A stretch of 64,000 nt of DNA from G965240365 sp965240365 (GCA_965240365.1 OZ251218.1:2232001-2296000), one strand, 5' to 3'; counted from the stretch's first letter, positions 18,287-26,905 are shown. Notes: generated by a model not told the origin, from the sequence alone. Numbers and translations: made by a program.

Positions 18287-18766
18287 TTAATGATTGTGAT
18301 GCTTGTGTGCATTCCGGCGGCGTTCAACCCGGGCCTTTGCGCTATGGCTTGCGCCATTATCAAAATACAGTTGCAGGGTCACGCTGTCGCCCGAAGCGAG
18401 CGGCCGGCCCGGTTCAAACAGCATCAGGTGATAATCGCCCGGCATGAGTTCCACAAAGTCGTTTGCCGGAATCGGCAAGCGGCTCAGTTTTTCCATTGAA
18501 ACCATATCGTTCCTGACGATACTGCGATGGATTTCTATGCGGGCAAAGTCCGGGCTTGAGGCCCGCAACAACGCCAGCGGTTGATCCGAATGATTGCTGA
18601 TCCTGGCATAAGCCGCGAGCACCGAAACACCCGGCGGCGGCTCCTGGATCCAGGCGTTTTCTACCTTTATCGCCGGTTGCGCCGCGGACAGCGGCAGGGA
18701 GAACAGCAGGGAATAAACCAGGGTCAAAAAAAAGGGGTTGAATAAATTGCCATTAACTTTGCGCAT
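18287..18766 (-). CDS. PCuAC-type periplasmic copper(I) chaperone
   Basis: 159-aa exported protein: a hydrophobic signal peptide (FFLTLVYSLLFSLPLSAA), then the PCuAC beta-barrel with the metal motif spread over EIHRSIVRNDMVSMEKL and GDYHLMLF. The C-terminus is histidine-rich (AHKHHNH), adding possible copper ligands. Members of this family deliver Cu(I) with Sco to the CuA site of cytochrome oxidase. The start codon lies 14 bp inside the sco gene, so the two are coupled. No oxidase genes are in the window. Confidence 0.88.
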   Translation of the reverse strand: MRKVNGNLFNPFFLTLVYSLLFSLPLSAAQPAIKVENAWIQEPPPGVSVLAAYARISNHSDQPLALLRASSPDFARIEIHRSIVRNDMVSMEKLSRLPIPANDFVELMPGDYHLMLFEPGRPLASGDSVTLQLYFDNGASHSAKARVERRRNAHKHHNH

Positions 18767-19397
18767 TGATAAAACCTGAAATCCGGGTGAATCTTTGAAC
18801 GATCTTTGATTTTTGATGCGGCGCCGAGAATTTTGCGACCAGTCTGGCTTGGGGATCAAGCAGGAATATTGACGCGGAATGATCGACCAGATAGCTTGCG
18901 GCCCCGTCCTGTTTGTTATGGTAGTAGGGCACGCCAATCTGCCGGGTCAGCCCGCTTATCATAGCGAGCGAGCCGCCCAGACCGATAAAATTTTCATTGA
19001 AATAGCCCACATACTGAGCCAGTTTTTCGGGGGTATCGCGCTCCGGGTCCACGGACACAAAGATGGTCTGGATAGCCTCGTTTGCGCTTGCCAGTTCCTG
19101 GTAGGCATCGGCCATAACGGCCATTGTGATCGGGCAGATGTCCGGGCAATGGGTATAACCGAAAAAGAGAAAAGACCATTTCCCCTTCAATTTATCCAGA
19201 TCGAATGCGCGGCCGGTCTGATCGATGGTTGAAAATTGGCCGAGCCGCATGGGATCAGGCCAATACAGGCCCTCAATGGCCGGCTTGTCCTGCCGGGATT
19301 GATTTAAGGAGGCATAAAAACCGGCGCCCGTGGCCAGTATAAGGGCCAGCGCCAGGGCCGGGATTAAAAATTTACCGTTGCCGGGTTGACTTGTCAT
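18753..19397 (-). CDS. SCO1/SenC-family copper/thiol protein
   Basis: 214-aa membrane-anchored thioredoxin-fold protein. It has an N-terminal anchor (FLIPALALALILATGAGFYA), the CxxxC copper/redox motif in GYTHCPDICP near residue 85, SVDPERDTPE, and the third ligand histidine in YLVDHSASIFLL. It takes part in CuA assembly of cytochrome c oxidase or periplasmic thiol control. It forms an operon with the PCuAC gene. Confidence 0.93.
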   Translation of the reverse strand: MTSQPGNGKFLIPALALALILATGAGFYASLNQSRQDKPAIEGLYWPDPMRLGQFSTIDQTGRAFDLDKLKGKWSFLFFGYTHCPDICPITMAVMADAYQELASANEAIQTIFVSVDPERDTPEKLAQYVGYFNENFIGLGGSLAMISGLTRQIGVPYYHNKQDGAASYLVDHSASIFLLDPQARLVAKFSAPHQKSKIVQRFTRISGFINAQS

Positions 19398-19439
19398 TCA
19401 GGCATTATATATCGGCCCGGCGTTTGAGTGATAGTGAAA

Positions 19440-19765
19440 ATAGAGGCAACGGGCAGGAACCCCAGGGATAATGCCGGGCGGGGGCGGGAATAATGAGCGC
19501 CAGTCCTGCCTGATTGTCATTCCCGCCAAAGCGGGAATGTGTGGCATAAACCACTGGATTCCGGCTTTCGCCGGGCGGCTACGGGCATCCTCGGCGGCTT
19601 GTTCCAGACGCCGCTCTACCACCTACATCCCTGTAGGCGTGCCCTCTCGCCGCATACAGGACTTCCTGTCCATAAATGACAACGGGGGCGATAGGCGCAT
19701 TATGAGCGATACTAACCATACCATGGCCAGGATAACTGACACCTTTTTTAGATGAGGTGAACCTG
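19440..19765. repeat. Composite dispersed repeat block (long-module copy without palindrome)
   Basis: It fills the gap between sco and tonB. Modules in order: tgattgtcattcccgcc...gcgggaatg inverted repeat, taaaccactggattcc, an inverted repeat ggctttcgccg, a 90-bp module (ggctacgggcatcctcgg through cctgtccataaatgac), then ggcgcattatgagcgatact and a tail ending agatgaggtgaacctggg. The 90-bp module has an uninterrupted site gccctc/tcgccgc at 19646/19647, which carries a 19-bp insertion in the copy at 56.15 kb. No gene seen. Confidence 0.8.
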
Positions 19766-19868
19766 GGTGTGAACTTTGATCCACTTCACACCCCGGCTCC
19801 GCCTTCCTGGATTCCTCGGCGACCTGTCCCAGATCTGCCTGCCACAAACAACGCAGCAGCAGAATAAA

Positions 19869-20639
19869 TCAGGGTTTAATATAGAAATCAACCGGCAGCG
19901 CGAGCGTGATGGATTCCTGTTCCATATCGCCGGGGAAGGGCGGGAAGGGCGCCGCGCGTTTGAGCATCTTTTCCACCTCTTTGTCCAGCACCCTGTAGCC
20001 GGATGAATCGGTAATCCTCCAGCCGGTCAGATTCCCGTCCTTGCCGATGATGAATGTGATCGACACGGTGCCTTCCTGCCCTCTCCTGAGCGCGCGGCTC
20101 GGATAGCGCTTGTGTCTTTTCAGGATCGCGCTGATCGTAGCCCGGTAGCTGGCCTTGAAGGTTGTGGATACGCCGCTGTCGCTGATGAAACCCTGGCTCA
20201 GGGTCGGTTGCTGGGTGTGCGCATTGTCGGCCTTTTGCCTGGGGTCGGCCCTGGCCGGCGGTTCAATGTTTTTTTTAGGGGGCATTTTCTTTACCAGCTT
20301 CTGTTTTACCACCACGGTGGGCGCGGTATCGGGGACAGGTTCCGGTTTTATCTCGATAAGTTCAACGGCATCCAGCGCTTCAACGGTGTCTATCTCGGCA
20401 ATTTCCACCTGCTCGATCTCCTCGATCATCTCAACGGCCTCAAGCGCTTCCAGCGGCGCTTCCGGGACCGGGCTGGCCTCTTCGGGGACAAACGCCGGCG
20501 GCGTGACGGTCAAATGAAAACCTTCCAGACCGGTCAATAATTCTCCCGGTTCGGCCCGGTTTAACGAGAACAGGAGCAGGGCATGCAGGCCGAGGGCAAG
20601 CAGGACGGCGTTAAGTTTCTGCTGCAGGGTAAATTCCAT
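19869..20639 (-). CDS. tonB: TonB energy transducer
   Basis: 256-aa periplasm-spanning protein. It has an N-terminal anchor (LNAVLLALGLHALLLFSL), a long Glu/Pro/Val-rich spacer (residues 50-110) followed by a basic KKMPPKK segment, and the C-terminal TonB domain with KRYPSRALRRGQEGTVSI and GDGN-like GKDGNLTGW. It passes energy from ExbB/ExbD to outer-membrane receptors such as the one at 24.4-26.9 kb. It is the last gene of the exbB-exbD-exbD-tonB operon; its ATG follows the upstream stop by one base. Confidence 0.92.
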   Translation of the reverse strand: MEFTLQQKLNAVLLALGLHALLLFSLNRAEPGELLTGLEGFHLTVTPPAFVPEEASPVPEAPLEALEAVEMIEEIEQVEIAEIDTVEALDAVELIEIKPEPVPDTAPTVVVKQKLVKKMPPKKNIEPPARADPRQKADNAHTQQPTLSQGFISDSGVSTTFKASYRATISAILKRHKRYPSRALRRGQEGTVSITFIIGKDGNLTGWRITDSSGYRVLDKEVEKMLKRAAPFPPFPGDMEQESITLALPVDFYIKP

Positions 20640-20640
20640 A

Positions 20641-21054
20641 TCAGCCGTCTTTGGTGGTGATTAACAATGTCTGTTGCACGCCGGCGTTACGCAATATTTC
20701 CATCGCGCTGATGACCCGGGCGCTGCTTGCCCGGCCGTCTGCCTTGAGCTTGAAGGGTTGCAGCGGTTTTGCCTTGATGATTTGGCTGGCCAGGGAATAC
20801 AGTTCATCCAACTCAATCAATTTGCCCTGAAACGAAACCTGACCGTCCGCGGCAATCAGCACAATCGTATTTGCCGGCCGCGCCGCGGTCTCGCTGTCGG
20901 AGACGGGCGGTTCGACATAAAAGAGATCAGGGATCGTGATCGCGCCCGCCACCAGAAAGAAGATTAAAAGCAGAAATACGATATTGATCAGCGGTAAAAC
21001 ATTTTCCTCGGTGTCGATCGCCGCGGGCCGTGAAAATTTAAACCGGTTTCTCAT
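20641..21054 (-). CDS. exbD: ExbD/TolR-type biopolymer transport protein (second copy)
   Basis: 137-aa protein with one N-terminal transmembrane helix (LPLINIVFLLLIFFLVAG) and a periplasmic domain. Most ExbD proteins have an aspartate in the membrane helix (PLIDVVF); here the position reads PLINIVF, so the proton-carrying aspartate is replaced by asparagine. The ATG at 21054 follows the stop of the other exbD by one base. It probably forms a mixed ExbD pair. Confidence 0.88.
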   Translation of the reverse strand: MRNRFKFSRPAAIDTEENVLPLINIVFLLLIFFLVAGAITIPDLFYVEPPVSDSETAARPANTIVLIAADGQVSFQGKLIELDELYSLASQIIKAKPLQPFKLKADGRASSARVISAMEILRNAGVQQTLLITTKDG

Positions 21055-21055
21055 G

Positions 21056-21451
21056 TTACTGGATAAAAGAGAAATTGGTGATGCCGGTAACGGCCAGTTC
21101 GTCGAGCAGATCAACGGCTTCCTGAATCGCCAGATCGGCATGCGGTTTAATCAGCACCTGGCGTTCGGGTTTTTCCGCCAGCGCCTTTTTAACAATAGCC
21201 GCGACCTCGTCCCAGGGCGCCGGCCGGCCGGCGATATCGATCTCGCCATCTTCGTTCAGCCGGATTAACAAGGCGCCTTCCATCTTATTGTCCGGTTTGC
21301 TGGCGGGCGCCGGCGCGTTGACTGTAATCGCATTGAACTGGTTGAAGTTGGAAACCAGCATAAAGAACACCAGCAGGATAAAGACCACATCAATCAGCGG
21401 CGTCAGGCTGACGATGCGCTGGCCGCCGGTTTTTGCCTCGATAAATTTCAT
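21056..21451 (-). CDS. exbD: ExbD/TolR-type biopolymer transport protein (first copy)
   Basis: 131-aa ExbD with the canonical TM segment LTPLIDVVFILLVFFMLV, including the essential aspartate. The periplasmic domain ends in VTGITNFSFIQ. An ATG at 21451 is taken as start; an in-frame TTG two codons earlier is possible. It uses the proton-motive force with ExbB to drive TonB. Confidence 0.92.
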   Translation of the reverse strand: MKFIEAKTGGQRIVSLTPLIDVVFILLVFFMLVSNFNQFNAITVNAPAPASKPDNKMEGALLIRLNEDGEIDIAGRPAPWDEVAAIVKKALAEKPERQVLIKPHADLAIQEAVDLLDELAVTGITNFSFIQ

Positions 21452-21472
21452 CGGCAAAGGCCCCGGCCAGGT

Positions 21473-22222
21473 TCAGGCCCCGGATGCGCCGGCCACGGCG
21501 TCCGGTTGAACCCCGCGCCTTGCCTTGCGCGCGGCTTGCGGCGGCGCCTGCAATGAGCGGGTAAAGACGCGGGTGACCGCGTCTTCCATTTCTTCGCCGA
21601 CATCATTGATCCGGCGCTCCATCCACTTGAAGATCAGCAAGACCGGGATGGCGACCGCGAGGCCGGCGGCCGTGGTCATCAATGCCTGCCAGATCCCCCC
21701 GGAGAGTATGGCCGGGTTGACCTGATTGCCCGCCAGTTGCAGGGCCTTGAACGCCTCGATCATGCCGAGCACCGTGCCAAACAGGCCCAACAACGGGCTG
21801 ATGGAGGCAATCAGTTCAAGCCCCCAGACGCCCTTGTGCAAGGCGCGCATCTGGCCTCTGCCCACCCGCGCCACTTCCTCGCGCAGGGCCTCTATGTCGG
21901 TTTGCTTGCGGTTAAGTCCCGACATCGCGGAAAGGCAGACGATCGCGATCGGATTTTTTGAATTGGAGACGGCCTTGATCGCGTTCGCGTTGTCATTGGC
22001 CTGCCAGAGCCGGACGGCCTGATACAGTTTTTTCCTGCGGTCAAGGCCAATGAATTCAAACTGATACAGCTTCAACAGGGTTATCGTCAGCGCGATAACA
22101 GACAGCGCCAGCAGGATATACATCACCGGGCCGCCCGCCTGAAACATCTCGTTAAAGCTGATCAGCGGGGCCACTGTCTGTTCATTCACGGGTTGATTTA
22201 GTGTTTCATTCATATCATTCAT
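21473..22222 (-). CDS. exbB: ExbB/TolQ/MotA-family proton channel protein
   Basis: 249-aa inner-membrane protein with three hydrophobic helices (VMYILLALSVIALTITLLKLY near 35; SISPLLGLFGTVLGMIEAF near 140; LMTTAAGLAVAIPVLLIF near 180). The TolQ/ExbB signature GLFGTVLGMIEAF is intact. A good ribosome site (AAGGA) precedes the ATG. It lies between a periplasmic protein gene and two exbD genes. Confidence 0.93.
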   Translation of the reverse strand: MNDMNETLNQPVNEQTVAPLISFNEMFQAGGPVMYILLALSVIALTITLLKLYQFEFIGLDRRKKLYQAVRLWQANDNANAIKAVSNSKNPIAIVCLSAMSGLNRKQTDIEALREEVARVGRGQMRALHKGVWGLELIASISPLLGLFGTVLGMIEAFKALQLAGNQVNPAILSGGIWQALMTTAAGLAVAIPVLLIFKWMERRINDVGEEMEDAVTRVFTRSLQAPPQAARKARRGVQPDAVAGASGA

Positions 22223-22274
22223 ATTATGCGGTCCTTATAGCGTTTTCCGGGTTCCGGCGGATGCGGGAATGCGC

Positions 22275-22685
22275 TTACTTTGTCAGCGCAATATCAGTCC
22301 GGGTGGATAATTTTAACAGTGACAGGCAGTCCGGCTCCCCGCCGGCTTCTGCCCGGCACTGCATGATTTTATTGACGAGGATCGCGCCCATATCACCGCA
22401 CTGAATGTCCTTGACATCAAAGGCCGTGACCCTTTTTTTATCCCGCCGGAGCGGCGCGATATCCAGCGCCATGTTCTTGTCGATAATGCCGGCCTTGTCG
22501 AACAGCACCATCTCCAGTTTGAATGTCTCGAAGGCGAGGCCGCTCCCGTTCTCTATCAACAGATAAACCCGGCAACTCTGGCCGCGCTGCTCTGTTTTAT
22601 TCAATTCCAGGCCGACACTATCGGCGCCGAGCGCGGCGCCGGGGAGCAAAATCATTGCGAAAATAAACCGTTTAAGGCGTTGCAT
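22275..22685 (-). CDS. Periplasmic protein of unknown function, first gene of the exb-tonB operon
   Basis: 136 aa with a signal peptide (FIFAMILLPGAALGA). The mature part has LNKTEQRGQSCRVYLLIENGSG, the pattern of a small beta-sandwich, and cysteines at SCRVY, IQCGD, MQCRAE and PDCLSL that could form two disulfides. I do not recognise a named function; similar short Cys-containing exported proteins occur beside exbBD in other proteobacteria, as far as I recall. A Fur-like box lies about 100 bp upstream, so it is probably iron-regulated and may assist the TonB system. Confidence 0.7.
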   Translation of the reverse strand: MQRLKRFIFAMILLPGAALGADSVGLELNKTEQRGQSCRVYLLIENGSGLAFETFKLEMVLFDKAGIIDKNMALDIAPLRRDKKRVTAFDVKDIQCGDMGAILVNKIMQCRAEAGGEPDCLSLLKLSTRTDIALTK

Positions 22686-22788
22686 AATTAACACCGATCA
22701 TGGACTAAGGATAAAAGGGGTGAAACCCGGTAACACGGGCGCGTTACAGCTTAAAATTTGTTGAATATTATTGGCTTAATAAAAATAT

Positions 22789-22803
22789 TGCAAGTTATTA
22801 TCA
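22789..22803 (-). promoter_or_regulatory. Fur-like box upstream of the exb-tonB operon
   Basis: Read on the minus strand the site is TGATAATAACTTGCA, matching 11 of 14 informative positions of the 7-1-7 Fur consensus TGATAAT-n-ATTATCA. It lies about 100 bp before the first gene of an iron-uptake operon, in an A+T-rich stretch, where an iron repressor would act. Confidence 0.6.
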
Positions 22804-22849
22804 TTTATAAAATTGATCATGGCCTGAAAAAAGTCCGGTTCCGGCGGCG

Positions 22850-22868
22850 CCTGCCTGTGGCAGGCAGG
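22850..22868. repeat. 19-bp palindrome, CCTGCCTG-tgg-CAGGCAGG
   Basis: Perfect 8+3+8 copy at the left edge of the 22.9-23.4 kb repeat block. Confidence 0.85.
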
Positions 22869-22929
22869 TGAAAGCTCTTGCGTCTCTATAAGTAAGCTGG
22901 GAAGCCAGGATAACGGGAAAAACAGAACA

Positions 22930-23430
22930 ACGCCCCGCCGTCATTTATGGACAGGATGTCCTGTATGCGGCGTGAGGGCAGGATGCCCGTAGCCGCCCGG
23001 CGAAGGCCGGAATCCAGTAGTTTATGTCATACATTCCCGCCCAGGCGGGAATGACAATCAGGCAGGACTGGCGCTTATTTCACATCCCGGCCCGCCCTCC
23101 TGGATTCCGGCCTTCGCCGGAATGACGACGAGGTGTTGTTTTGGCTTTCCGTTATCCTGTCTGCCTGCTGCGGGCAGGGCTTTAGCAGTAATGCAGGGTC
23201 ACCTCATCTAAAATAAGGCTCAGGTATCCTGGCCACGGTATCGTTAGTATCGCTCATAATGCGCCTATCGCCCCCGTCGTCATTCCAGCGAAAGCTGGAA
23301 TCCAGTGGTTTATGCCATACATTCCCGCCCGGGCGGGCGGGAATGACAATTAGACAGAACTGGCGCTCATTTCATATCCCGCCCCGCCCTCCTGGATTCC
23401 GGCCTTCGCCGGGCGGCTTGTCAGGGAGCA
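22930..23430. repeat. Composite dispersed repeat block, left arm of a long inverted pair
   Basis: It fills the gap after the Fur box. In order: a truncated reversed copy of the 90-bp module (from gtcatttatggacagg), the gcgggaatg inverted repeats, cctggattccggccttcgccgg, a degenerate 19-bp palindrome at 23160-23178, a segment cacctcatctaaaataagg...tcctggccacggtatcg, then attccagcgaaagctggaat and a second gcgggaatg module. The order and sequence are the reverse complement of 27.09-27.44 kb, so the two blocks form a long imperfect inverted repeat around the coiled-coil and receptor genes. Confidence 0.8.
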
Positions 23431-23437
23431 GAGGCAG

Positions 23438-24154
23438 TCAGGAGAGTTTGATGAGCACTGCCAAAGCGCTGACACCGATAGACACTATCACGCCGAGCTT
23501 GATGGTCAGCTTGTGTTCCATTTCCCTAATGGTGGCCTCTTGTTCTTTGATGGCCAGTTCCAGCGCCTTGATAGCGGTCCCCTGTTCTTTAATGTTGGCC
23601 TCTTGTTCCTTGATGGCCAGTTCCAGCGCCTTGATGGCGGTCCCCTGTTCTTTAATGTTGGCCTCTTGTTCCTTGATGGCAAGCTCCAGCGCCTTGATGG
23701 CGGTCCCCTGTTGCTCAAGGTCGCGTTTCAGACCAGCTTCGATAGCCTTGATGGCGGTCCTCTGTTGCTCAAGGTCGCGTTTCAGACCAGCTTCGATAGT
23801 CTTGATGGCGGTCCCCTGTTGCTCAAGGTCGCGTTTCAGACCAGCTTCGATAGCCTTGATGTTGGTCTCTTGTTCCTTGAGTTTTTGTTCCAGGGCGACC
23901 CGGAGCTTCTCAATGTCGTGTTTTAGCTCGGTCTTTAGTTTCTCGATATCGTACTTGTGGGCAATATCCAGTTCCTTGAGCTTTTGTTCCAGGATGGCGT
24001 CCTGCTGCTTGAGGTCTTGTTTAGTGGCCAGACGTTCCTGGATCAGGCGGGACTGTTCTTCGGCCAGGATTTCGGCCTGGGGTTCGGGCATGCCGGCGCT
24101 GGTCAGGCGTTTGACGAAGCCGTGAGTGTCGAATGTGACGGTTTCTGTTTCCAT
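23438..24154 (-). CDS. DUF1640-like (CCDC90-like) coiled-coil membrane protein with internal repeats
   Basis: 238 aa. The N-terminus (VTFDTHGFVKRLTSAGMPEPQAEILAE, LATKQDLKQQ) matches the DUF1640/CCDC90-like family; it is followed by about 170 residues of heptad-rich coiled coil and a C-terminal membrane helix (GVIVSIGVSALAVLI). The coil contains three near-identical 18-residue units (GLKRDLEQQGTAIKAIEA type) and three 21-residue units (KALELAIKEQEANIKEQG type). The start is ATG 24154. Homologues with variable coil length are often near repeats; function in bacteria is not established. Confidence 0.75.
   Translation of the reverse strand: METETVTFDTHGFVKRLTSAGMPEPQAEILAEEQSRLIQERLATKQDLKQQDAILEQKLKELDIAHKYDIEKLKTELKHDIEKLRVALEQKLKEQETNIKAIEAGLKRDLEQQGTAIKTIEAGLKRDLEQQRTAIKAIEAGLKRDLEQQGTAIKALELAIKEQEANIKEQGTAIKALELAIKEQEANIKEQGTAIKALELAIKEQEATIREMEHKLTIKLGVIVSIGVSALAVLIKLS
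23530..23872. repeat. Two adjacent coding tandem arrays, 63-bp and 54-bp periods
   Basis: Within the coiled-coil gene, a 63-bp unit recurs three times (anchor ttccagcgcc at 23558, 23621 and about 23684), then a 54-bp unit three times (anchor ttcagaccagcttcgatag). Both periods are multiples of three, so copy-number change lengthens or shortens the coil without a frameshift. Copies are almost identical, indicating recent expansion. Confidence 0.85.
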
Positions 24155-24224
24155 GAGAGGCAGGTTACTGGTTGGGGCAACTGTTTGCAAGTTACCGTGA
24201 CATTGCCCTGGTTAACCCGCAGAT

Positions 24225-24390
24225 TCCGCCCCCGCCGTCATTTATGGACAGGATGTCCTGTAGGCGAGCTTGCGCCGGAATGACGGCGGGGTTGGTGGGT
24301 GTATCCTGCCAGGCAGGCGGGAGGGGTGTTCGTTTTATACTCCGGCCCCGCCCGCCCGGTTTGGGCAGGCAGGCGGGGTTTTGGATGGAC
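24225..24390. repeat. Repeat fragments between coiled-coil gene and receptor gene
   Basis: This contains gtcatttatggacaggatgt (start of the reversed 90-bp module), cttgcgccggaatgacggcg and two partial CCTGCC/GGCAGG palindrome pieces near 24306 and 24365. It appears to be a scrambled remnant of the composite blocks. No gene seen. Confidence 0.55.
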
Positions 24391-24400
24391 GGCGGTTTGC

Positions 24401-26905
24401 TTACCACTCAAGCTCTACGCCCAACTTAACCAGGCGCGGCGGACCTTGCATTAATCTTGGATTGCTTGCTCTTGTTACCCAGTAGGCTTCGTCGGTCAGA
24501 TTGTCCACATTTAGCCGCAGGGTTAGCCCCTTACCGGCAATTTTTGTCTCGTAGCGCGCGCCGATATCAAATAGCGTGATATCGTCGAGATACCACCGTT
24601 TGTCCGGATCGATCGGGATTTTACCTCGGTAACGGGCGCTTGCCGTCAACGTCAGTGGCAAACCCGGCGCGCGGTACTCGCCATAAAGGCTGAACTGCTC
24701 GCGGACCTTCCCAGGTATGCTTTTGCCATCAAGCGTACCGCCCGTGGTTTTCTGGTTGGTGGCGTCCAGCCACATGGCGCTGGCCGTCAGAAGCCAATAC
24801 CGGCCTAAGCGGAATTTGCCGTTGAGTTCCAGGCCCTGGTAGCGGGCTTCGCCGTCCTGGGTGAAGACATTAGCCGGGGTGGTATAGGTGAGCGCGCGTT
24901 CCGTTCGGAACAGCGCGGCGGTGGCTGACCAGTCATCAGCTTCGGCCTTTGCTCCGAACTCGTACTGCTTGCTGACAGACGGCGGGAAGATTTGACCGGC
25001 GTTGGCCGCTGTTCTTGGCGCCGTTGCCCCTTGTTCCAGGGCTTCTATATAACTTCCGTATAAGGATAAGTTATCCAGTGGGCGAAAGACGGCGGCAAAG
25101 GTGGGGGTAAGTGCGCTCTTGTCGTAATCCGAGAGCTTGAGGTCCAGATTACCGTACCGCAAGCCGAGGATGATGTCCCAGTCCTCACCGATTCTTAGTG
25201 TATCTGACAGGAATAGCTCCCGCCGACGATCGGCATACCATTCGCTTAACGCGAAAGTCTGGTCTCTGTTAAAATAAAAAGAAGTGCCAAATGGATTATT
25301 AATCTCAACCGGATTGGACAGGTTACCCGCATTGGGTATATCAATGAATGTCTTTTTGGAGAAAGGTTTTTCGTTAAAAGGTTTTTTGTCAATCTGATCA
25401 TCATAAGTGTCAATTCTGCGTATTTCAGTATATGAAGCGCCTACTGCCAACTCATGCGATACGGGCCCGGTTGTGAAGATGCCGTTGATCATTGCCTGCG
25501 ATTGCGAACTTTCACTTAGAAGTGATTGCGTATGTCCTAATCGCAACGAGTAGTTGCCGCCAGAATCAGAAAAGATCAATGGTAAACCACGCTCCTCATC
25601 ATTCTTTAACTGACGATGCGCCAGGGTCAGTTTCCAGTCCGCGGCAAAGTTCCAGGAAAGGTCTGTGCCGTAGGTTTCATGAATCGTACTCTGACCTGAC
25701 CAGGAGGGGGCAAGTCTTCGACTACCGTCAATGGGTGCGGGTGGTTTATTGATATTCCTAAATCCAATAGCGCCGTCAGAGTTTGGAACCAAATAGAGAT
25801 AACCACCTCTGCGTATATGCTTTCCCAACAGCGCGTCGAATCGCCATAGCAAATCAGGCGTGATTTGCCAGTCCAGGGCGATGGAACCTGAATTACGGCG
25901 TGACTCGCCGTCGTTGATATAGGTGTCTCCCGATTCGTGGATCACATTGACGCGGTAACCAAAACGATCATCGGCGCCCAGTCGCCCACCCACATCCCCA
26001 TGCGCCAGCGCCAGGCCGCTGTCCATCACCTGTGTGCTTAGGCTCCGAAAAGGTTGGTTTGTGGGCCGTTTCATTACGTAGTTGACAATGCCGCCTGGCG
26101 CCCCAAACCCGTACAGGAAGCCACTGGCGCCCTTGAGAATGTCAATCCGTTCCAGGTGCTCCAGAGGTAGATCTCTCGAAAACACAAATGCACTCAGGCC
26201 GTCAATTTTTTGTCCAGTAGCAAGGTCTGGTCGTAGACCTCGTATGTTCAGCGACCAATTTGCACCCACAAGATTATCCGGCATCAGGCTGATTGAGGCA
26301 TCTCCCTTGGTGATGTCAGCTAATGAGCGCGCCTGTTTGTTTTTTATCAAGTCACTCGAATAGACTTCAATGCTGTAAGGTGTGTCTTTGAGTAGTTTGT
26401 TACCGAGCACGCCGACATTGGCGTCTTCCACGCGATAGGCTTTTTCGGCATCGCCGGACAACCACGGCTCTGCCGATTGCGCCTCCCCTTCCACCGTCAG
26501 CGGCGCCATTAGTATGGGTTCTTCCTCCTCCGGCGCGGATTCGAGCACGGCGGTATTGGCGGCCGTGAGCCGGTAGGCGATGCCCGTGCCGGCCAGCAGT
26601 TGGCGGAGCGCCTCGGTATGTTGCAGTGCGCCGCTGACGCCGGGCGATTGCACGCCCTCAAGCCGGCTGGTGGCATAGGCAAAGGAAAGCCCGGTTTGCT
26701 CCGAGAAACGGTCCAGCGCCGAGGCCAGCGGCTGGGGCGGGATGGAGAAGGTCTGCACCGCGCCGGTCCCGGCTCTGGCAGGGGCGGCGGGTTCGGCCGC
26801 TGTGGCGCCGAGTGTCAGCAAGCCGAGGCCGATGCCTGCAATGAGGGTGCGTAGCGCCGTCAGCGTCGGTTGGCCGGCGGTTGCCGGTGGGTTGTGCGTT
26901 GTCAT
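24401..26905 (-). CDS. TonB-dependent siderophore receptor with N-terminal signalling (STN) domain
   Basis: 834-aa outer-membrane receptor of the FecA/FpvA type. A signal peptide ends near ATAAEP (about residue 36). The secretin/TonB short N-terminal domain covers about 50-115 (FSIPPQPLASALDRFSEQTG, LSFAYATSRLEG), then a plug domain starting around 170 and a beta-barrel ending in VELEW with the terminal aromatic residue. The STN domain implies that ligand binding is signalled through FecR to FecI, and those two genes lie just upstream. The ATG at 26905 has an AGGAG site. No siderophore biosynthesis genes are present; the ligand is unknown. Confidence 0.93.
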   Translation of the reverse strand: MTTHNPPATAGQPTLTALRTLIAGIGLGLLTLGATAAEPAAPARAGTGAVQTFSIPPQPLASALDRFSEQTGLSFAYATSRLEGVQSPGVSGALQHTEALRQLLAGTGIAYRLTAANTAVLESAPEEEEPILMAPLTVEGEAQSAEPWLSGDAEKAYRVEDANVGVLGNKLLKDTPYSIEVYSSDLIKNKQARSLADITKGDASISLMPDNLVGANWSLNIRGLRPDLATGQKIDGLSAFVFSRDLPLEHLERIDILKGASGFLYGFGAPGGIVNYVMKRPTNQPFRSLSTQVMDSGLALAHGDVGGRLGADDRFGYRVNVIHESGDTYINDGESRRNSGSIALDWQITPDLLWRFDALLGKHIRRGGYLYLVPNSDGAIGFRNINKPPAPIDGSRRLAPSWSGQSTIHETYGTDLSWNFAADWKLTLAHRQLKNDEERGLPLIFSDSGGNYSLRLGHTQSLLSESSQSQAMINGIFTTGPVSHELAVGASYTEIRRIDTYDDQIDKKPFNEKPFSKKTFIDIPNAGNLSNPVEINNPFGTSFYFNRDQTFALSEWYADRRRELFLSDTLRIGEDWDIILGLRYGNLDLKLSDYDKSALTPTFAAVFRPLDNLSLYGSYIEALEQGATAPRTAANAGQIFPPSVSKQYEFGAKAEADDWSATAALFRTERALTYTTPANVFTQDGEARYQGLELNGKFRLGRYWLLTASAMWLDATNQKTTGGTLDGKSIPGKVREQFSLYGEYRAPGLPLTLTASARYRGKIPIDPDKRWYLDDITLFDIGARYETKIAGKGLTLRLNVDNLTDEAYWVTRASNPRLMQGPPRLVKLGVELEW

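Noticed and set aside
22850..23430. Dense short palindromes as a possible CRISPR or attachment site
   Set aside because: Elements are irregularly spaced mosaics of several repeat families, with no constant repeat-spacer pattern and no integrase or cas gene nearby.
23536..23870. Regularly spaced repeats resembling a CRISPR array
   Set aside because: Repeat units are directly adjacent, with no unique spacers; periods are 63 and 54 bp and the whole is an open coding frame for heptad coiled coil.
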